Origin: an uncultured Bacilli bacterium
GTDB taxonomy: Bacteria > Bacillota_I > Bacilli_A > RF39 > UBA660
Assembly (NCBI GenBank): GCA_944345045.1
Contig: CALVMI010000043.1
Location: 1 to 9,772 of the forward strand
Length of the DNA stretch: 9,772 nt
Direction of reading: 5' to 3'
Below are positions 5,670 through 9,772 of the stretch, piece by piece (within the stretch, counting starts at the first letter, position 1; the number at the start of each line of letters is the position of its first letter). Under the pieces are notes generated by a model. The model saw only the letters and a list, made by a program, of their open reading frames with translations, was not told the DNA's origin and did no database searches. Position numbers and translations under genes: made by a program.

Positions 5670-6260
5670 GTCAATAATTTAGCGTGTAATAATAATTGTA
5701 ATGATGGAACATGTAATACTGCTTATCCAAATAGTAATTTAGCTAGTACAACGGAAAATATATCTGGAGTATTTGATTTAAATGGAGGAAGTGCTGAATA
5801 TGTATTTGCAGTTATGCAAGATGAGAATAACAGCCCGGTGAGTGGAAGTAATAGCATCTTTAATTCAGGATTTAATGGAACATTTAGCTGCCCAACATGC
5901 AATAACGATACATCAGGTCTTACATCGCGTACAGATGGCTACGATTGGCCAGAATCAAAATATTATGATTTATATAAGCATAATACAGATTCAAATGATT
6001 ATCATCAAAGAATATTAGGAGATGCCACGGGAGAAATGGGTCCTTTTAATGAAATCACCTATAATTATGATGTCTACTCAGCAACTAAAGTCATAAGTTC
6101 TTGGTATGGAGATATAGGTAGTTTTTTCGATGAACGTATGCCGTATTTGATAAGAAGTGGACATCGACATGATGGCAAAGACAGCGGAGTTTTTTCATTC
6201 TATTTGGCATATGGATGTGCAATATATTATGCTTCCTTCCGTCTGGTTTTAACTCCTTAA
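5649..6260 (+). pseudogene. 5'-truncated FGE-sulfatase/C-type-lectin-like surface protein fragment
   Basis: The frame is open from just after a TGA at 5628-5630 to a TAA at 6258-6260, about 200 codons, but has no start codon with an SD. The only ATG, at 5814, lies inside the conserved domain. From about 5670 it reads like the C-terminal half of a secreted lectin-fold protein: asparagine- and cysteine-rich (CNNNCNDGTC), then STTENISGVFDLNGG and AEYVF. The last two resemble the FGE-sulfatase motif GLYDMxGNVxEWV. GDATGEMGPF follows, then a C-terminal block ending YASFRLVLTP, like the usual GFRxV end. I recall this layout in pilin-like proteins of gut Firmicutes that begin with a prepilin signal, absent here. 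The stretch is more GC-rich than its neighbours. It may be a decayed copy, or a silent cassette for recombination; the family call is moderate and expression is unlikely. Confidence 0.68.
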
Positions 6261-6300
6261 CAAATTGTTAGAAAACTTTCTTTTCTTACACAAAAAAATA

Positions 6301-6309
6301 TGTTAGAAT
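6301..6309 (+). promoter_or_regulatory. Possible extended -10 promoter of thyX
   Basis: TGTTAGAAT contains TAGAAT (6304-6309) with a TG at the extended -10 position. No convincing -35 is present at normal spacing. It would give a leader of about 30 bases, with SD AGAGGG just before the ATG at 6345. Confidence 0.45.
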
Positions 6310-6344
6310 TAGTAAAAGAATACTAAGGGTAGAAAAGAGGGAAA

Positions 6345-7532
6345 ATGAAAGTAAAAGTAATTGCTGTAACAACAGCTGATCAAAAAGTTATTGAAAAAGA
6401 GAATAAAAAGAATTTAGAGTTAATGAGTGGGTACAGTGCAAATATCTGCTATACGCAAAAAGATTGGGAAGAAATTGTCAAAGAAGATTTAGAAAAAACT
6501 GAAAATCGAATTATAGGAAATATGCAAAACAATCATCATAGTGTTTTTGGCCATGGCCACATTTCCCTATATTTAACAGGAATTCCTAAACTGCTCGCCA
6601 TGTTTTTAAATAATGAACATGAATACAACACAAGTGAAAAATCTGCTCGTTACACTAAAATGATGCCATCTGAAGAAGAACTAAAAATATATGAAAAATG
6701 GGTTATAATTTTAGAAGAACAAATTAAAAAAACTTATCCAAATGAAAAATATTTAAACGATAAAAGAATTCATAAATTAGCAATGGAAAATGCTCGTTAC
6801 TTTATTTCAATTTTAACTCCAACAAAAATGGAATATACAACTTCTTTTAGACAACTAAACTATATTCATCATTTTTGCTTGAAGTTATTGGAAGATAAAA
6901 GTAACAACATACTAATAGAGCTTTTAAAACCAAGTGTTGAAGAATTTGCTTATAATTTAGAAAAAACGGGTTATATAACAACTGATTTAAAAGATTATCG
7001 CAACAGAAGTTTTAGTCTAATCAAAGATAATAATGACTATCCAGAATATTTTGGTAGATGCTATAGTACAAATTATCTAGCCTCTTTTGCTGAAGTAGCT
7101 CAACAACAAAGACATAGAACACTAGATTATTCGATTTCTTATCCAAAACTAATAAATTACTATATTCCACCAATTATTGAAGAAAACGAAGAATTAAAAA
7201 AATCTTGGTTCAATGATATGTATTGTTTACAATCTAAAAAAATGATTCCTCAAGCCACATTAGTAAACGTAAATGAAACGGGAAAATATGAAGACTTTAT
7301 TTTAAAATTACAGGAAAGATTATGTACGGCTGCCCAACTAGAAATAACTGTTCAATGCAAAAAAACTTTAGAAAAATACATCGCTTCCTTACGACAAGAA
7401 AAGGATATGCGTTTACAAAATATTTTAACAGAATTAGAAAATATGAATAAAGGCGCTAGGTGTCTTTCAGGATATAACTGCACTGAACCATGTCAGTTTA
7501 AAGAAGGAATAAATTTAACAAGAAAAATATAA
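6345..7532 (+). CDS. thyX: Long, two-half FAD-dependent thymidylate synthase (ThyX-like)
   Basis: ThyX makes dTMP from dUMP with methylene-tetrahydrofolate, FAD and NADPH. Typical ThyX has about 220-250 residues; this has 395 and reads as two related halves. Half 1 has HHSVFGHGH (64-72), like the family HESxxEH, and SEKSARY (97-103), matching the end of the RHRxxSxNExSxRY signature, but NEH (90-92) stands where RHR belongs. An ENARYF...TPTKMEYTTSFRQL stretch follows, as in the ThyX C-terminal part. Half 2 has QQQRHRTLDYS with Arg256-His257-Arg258, then YYIPP, and near its end LQERLCTAAQLEI, matching the family RxxxxAQxEI, but lacks ExSxRY. The C-terminus has Cys373, Cys379 and Cys383. Long divergent ThyX proteins are, as I recall, known in Chlamydia. 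Start ATG follows SD AGAGGG. Family call strong; activity likely but not proven. Confidence 0.88.
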   Translation: MKVKVIAVTTADQKVIEKENKKNLELMSGYSANICYTQKDWEEIVKEDLEKTENRIIGNMQNNHHSVFGHGHISLYLTGIPKLLAMFLNNEHEYNTSEKSARYTKMMPSEEELKIYEKWVIILEEQIKKTYPNEKYLNDKRIHKLAMENARYFISILTPTKMEYTTSFRQLNYIHHFCLKLLEDKSNNILIELLKPSVEEFAYNLEKTGYITTDLKDYRNRSFSLIKDNNDYPEYFGRCYSTNYLASFAEVAQQQRHRTLDYSISYPKLINYYIPPIIEENEELKKSWFNDMYCLQSKKMIPQATLVNVNETGKYEDFILKLQERLCTAAQLEITVQCKKTLEKYIASLRQEKDMRLQNILTELENMNKGARCLSGYNCTEPCQFKEGINLTRKI

Positions 7533-7534
7533 TC

Positions 7535-7563
7535 TTGCCATTTCCTATATTTTATGATAAATT
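7535..7563 (+). promoter_or_regulatory. Probable promoter of secG
   Basis: TTGCCA (7535-7540) and TAAATT (7558-7563) are spaced by 17 bases, with TG at the extended -10 position (TGATAAATT). There is no visible terminator after thyX, so read-through into secG is also possible. Confidence 0.55.
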
Positions 7564-7586
7564 AATAACGAATTGGAGGCATGAAA

Positions 7587-7814
7587 ATGGCAGAAATCTT
7601 AGAAACCATTTTATTAGTTATCTCAGTATTACTAATCGTTTTGGTTTTATTACAAGGAAATAAAGCAAGCGATGCTGGTCAAATTATTACTGGTGGCAAT
7701 GATAAATTATTTGGCGTAGTAAAAGAACGTGGTATGGAATTATTTATTACACGTTTAACCGCCGTATTAGGAGCAGCATTCATTATTATTTCATTAATTT
7801 TATTTTTAATGTAG
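7587..7814 (+). CDS. secG: Preprotein translocase subunit SecG
   Basis: SecG is the small non-essential subunit of the SecYEG channel and assists SecA-driven export. The 75-residue protein matches family length. It has two transmembrane helices (about 6-22 and 54-74) joined by the conserved cytoplasmic loop LLQGNKASDAG (21-31), GGNDKLFG (36-43) and the helix start LFITRLTAVL. The start at 7587 lies seven bases after SD GGAGG (7575-7579); the ATG at 7581 is only one base from it and is rejected. The order secG then rnr matches Bacillus and many other Firmicutes. A terminator directly follows, and rnr has its own promoter. Confidence 0.95.
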   Translation: MAEILETILLVISVLLIVLVLLQGNKASDAGQIITGGNDKLFGVVKERGMELFITRLTAVLGAAFIIISLILFLM

Positions 7815-7843
7815 AAGCAGTCATATAGACTGTTTTCTTTTTT
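7815..7843 (+). terminator. Terminator of secG
   Basis: AAGCAGTC (7815-7822) pairs with GACTGTTT (7828-7835), eight pairs with one G-U, around loop ATATA, followed by a T-rich run to 7843. It begins directly after the stop codon. Confidence 0.88.
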
Positions 7844-7863
7844 GTAAAGTTTTTCGACATCTC

Positions 7864-7892
7864 TTGTTTGTAGGGAAAGATAACGTTATAAT
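7864..7892 (+). promoter_or_regulatory. Promoter of rnr
   Basis: TTGTTT (7864-7869) and TATAAT (7887-7892) have 17-base spacing. Initiation near 7899 would leave only about nine bases before the ATG at 7908, so the message would be almost leaderless, with GGTGAT at its 5' end. Confidence 0.7.
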
Positions 7893-7907
7893 AGTAATGG
7901 TGATACT

Positions 7908-9772
7908 ATGAAAGATCAAGTTTTGAAACTTTTAGAAAATGTTCATGAAGCAAAAGATTTAATCGCGATTAATGATATGCTTAATTTAACAACTGCCGAA
8001 GAATTAAAAGAATTATCTGATACTTTAGACGAACTAGTAAATGAATATGTGGTTTTTAAAACAAAAAAAGATAAATATATTCTTTTGAAAAATTGTCCAA
8101 ATTTAAAAATAGGTAAATTTTCAGCAAATAAAAAAGGCTTTGGTTTTGTCATATTAAATAAAGAAGATGATTTATATATTGGCGAGAATGATATAAACGG
8201 AGCTATTCAAGATGATATTGTTTTAGCTGAAGTAACAAGAAAAGGCGTTAAACCAGAAGGACATATTATTAAAATCTTAAAAAGAGAACTTCATAATTTA
8301 GTAGGAGAAATTATTGAGACAAAAAAAGGTCTTGATGTAAAACTAGATGAAGAAAAACTTGACTTAGAGTTAAAAATAGATAAAGAATCTTTAAAAAATT
8401 GTGTTCCAGGACATAAAGTACTAATTAAATTAGTTAAAGAATTAGGAAAAAAAAGATATCTTGCGAAAATCATAAAAATTCTTGGTCATAAAGATGATCC
8501 AGGAATGGACATTTTAAGTATTGCTTATAAATACCAAATTGACCCAGATTTTGGCCCAGAAGTAGAACAAGAGCTAGAAGATATTCCAACAGAAGTAAAA
8601 GAAAGTGAGCTATTAAATCGGAAAGACTTAACTAGTTGGCAAATATTTACCATTGATGGCGACCATACAAAAGATATCGATGACGCAATAAGCTTGACAA
8701 GAGAAGGCGAAAACTACATTTTAGGAGTTCATATTGCCGACGTCTCTAATTATGTTAAGGAAAATACAGCCTTAGGAGATAAAGCGTATGAAAGAGGAAC
8801 TTCAAACTATTTAGCAAATACTGTTATCCCAATGCTTCCTCATAAATTATCTAATGGAATATGTTCTTTAAATGAAGGGGTAATAAGATTAACCATGTCT
8901 TGTGTCATGAAAATAAACCCAGCTGGTAAAATTATTGACTATGATATATTTGAGTCTTACATCAAAAGTTCAAAAAAAATGACCTATTCAAAAGTAAATG
9001 ACATTTTAATGCGTGATATAATTGACCCAGAATATGAACCCTTTGCAAACACTTTAAAAGAAATGAATGAACTTGCTCATATTTTACGAAAAGAAAAAAT
9101 TGCTCGTGGATATATTGATTTCAACTTAAGTGAACCAGAAATTATTCAAGATGAAAGTGGCAAAGCCATTGACGTTGTCAAAGTTATAAGAGAAGACGGC
9201 GAGAAAATGATTGAAGATTTCATGATTGCAGCCAATGAAACAGTTGCAAGTCATATTTATAATATGGATTTACCATTTATCTATCGTGTCCATGGAGAAC
9301 CAAAAACAGAAAAAATTGATGACTTTGTAAATTTATTAAAATTATTAGGTTATCAACTACAAACGAGAGTAATTGATTTAAACCCTAAAACTATGCAAAA
9401 CATTTTAAAAGAATTAGATGATAAACCAGAATTTACTATTCTTTCTTCAATGCTTTTAAGAAGCATGAAAAAAGCAGAATATTCAAAAGAAAATACAGGA
9501 CACTTTGGTCTAGCATCAAAAGCGTATACCCATTTTACAAGTCCAATCCGAAGATTTCCAGACTTAACTGTTCATCGTTTATTAAAAAAATATTTAGTAG
9601 AAAAAGATTTTTCAATGCAAACAATTGACTATTTAAATAACAATCTAGTGACAATCGCTGAACATTCTTCTGAAAGAGAAGTTGCCTCTCAAGAAGCTGA
9701 AAGAGACGTAGCTGATATGAAAATGGCTGAATACATGGAAAGTCATATTGGTGAGTGCTACGAAGCCATTAT
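7908..9772 (+). CDS. rnr: Ribonuclease R, 5' part (continues past window end)
   Basis: RNase R is a processive 3'-5' exoribonuclease that degrades structured RNA and, with SmpB and tmRNA, messages of stalled ribosomes. 621 codons are present without a stop. Residues 1-60 form the winged-helix N-terminus. Cold-shock domains follow at about 66-125 (KKGFGF at 75-80) and about 130-195. The RNB catalytic domain starts near 240, with TIDGDHTKDIDDA giving Asp250, Asp256, Asp258 and Asp259; these match RNase II Asp201, 207, 209 and 210. HFTSPIRRFPDLTVHR begins at 542. The C-terminal S1 domain lies beyond the window. ATG at 7908 follows GGTGAT at short spacing. In Bacillus smpB and ssrA come next, so they may lie just downstream. 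Identification is certain. Confidence 0.96.
   Translation, partial: MKDQVLKLLENVHEAKDLIAINDMLNLTTAEELKELSDTLDELVNEYVVFKTKKDKYILLKNCPNLKIGKFSANKKGFGFVILNKEDDLYIGENDINGAIQDDIVLAEVTRKGVKPEGHIIKILKRELHNLVGEIIETKKGLDVKLDEEKLDLELKIDKESLKNCVPGHKVLIKLVKELGKKRYLAKIIKILGHKDDPGMDILSIAYKYQIDPDFGPEVEQELEDIPTEVKESELLNRKDLTSWQIFTIDGDHTKDIDDAISLTREGENYILGVHIADVSNYVKENTALGDKAYERGTSNYLANTVIPMLPHKLSNGICSLNEGVIRLTMSCVMKINPAGKIIDYDIFESYIKSSKKMTYSKVNDILMRDIIDPEYEPFANTLKEMNELAHILRKEKIARGYIDFNLSEPEIIQDESGKAIDVVKVIREDGEKMIEDFMIAANETVASHIYNMDLPFIYRVHGEPKTEKIDDFVNLLKLLGYQLQTRVIDLNPKTMQNILKELDDKPEFTILSSMLLRSMKKAEYSKENTGHFGLASKAYTHFTSPIRRFPDLTVHRLLKKYLVEKDFSMQTIDYLNNNLVTIAEHSSEREVASQEAERDVADMKMAEYMESHIGECYEAI

Noticed and set aside
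5649..6260. Diversity-generating retroelement target
   Set aside because: The lectin-like C-terminal fold is typical of such targets, but no reverse transcriptase, template repeat or adenine-biased variable repeat is visible in the window.
1..9772. CRISPR array, insertion sequence or tRNA genes
   Set aside because: I see no regularly spaced direct repeats, transposase frame with terminal inverted repeats, or tRNA cloverleaf with the TTCGANTC-type arm.

Overview
The window is AT-rich DNA with short intergenic gaps and strong TTG...TATAAT promoters. It uses the standard code (TGG for Trp, no readable TGA inside genes). Several genes are typical of low-GC Firmicutes: a tuf, an EngB/YsxC GTPase, and a secG-rnr pair as in Bacillus. 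A FemA/FemX-type peptidoglycan aminoacyltransferase and a penicillin-recognising-fold serine hydrolase imply a cell wall. I infer a Bacilli or related uncultured gut-type Firmicute, and not a wall-less mollicute. The genus cannot be read from the sequence.

Layout. Positions 1-830 hold the 3' two thirds of tuf and its terminator. Positions 918-1853 hold a membrane-anchored class A beta-lactamase-like serine hydrolase. It converges on a minus-strand pair, femX-like (3818-2562) then gmk (2550-1867), read from one promoter near 3846-3873. The 506-base gap 3819-4324 is not empty: a near-consensus plus-strand promoter, a densely self-complementary stretch and a terminator define what looks like an unidentified structured RNA of about 275 nt. 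A six-segment DUF308/HdeD-like membrane protein follows (4325-4984), then engB (5062-5646).

Between engB and thyX lies about 600 bases of open frame without a start codon (about 5649-6260). It encodes the C-terminal part of an FGE-sulfatase/C-type-lectin-like surface protein, either a decayed fragment or a silent cassette. The thyX gene (6345-7532) is unusually long and reads as two ThyX-like halves whose signature residues are divided between them. It is followed by secG (7587-7814) and rnr (7908 to beyond the window end).

The recognised genes are housekeeping: translation (tuf), nucleotide supply (gmk, thyX), ribosome assembly (engB), secretion (secG), RNA decay (rnr) and wall synthesis (femX-like). 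Apart from femX-gmk, most genes have their own promoter, and predicted 5' leaders are very short (roughly 9-30 nt). The points most worth following are the structured RNA, the split-motif ThyX, and the start-less lectin-like fragment.
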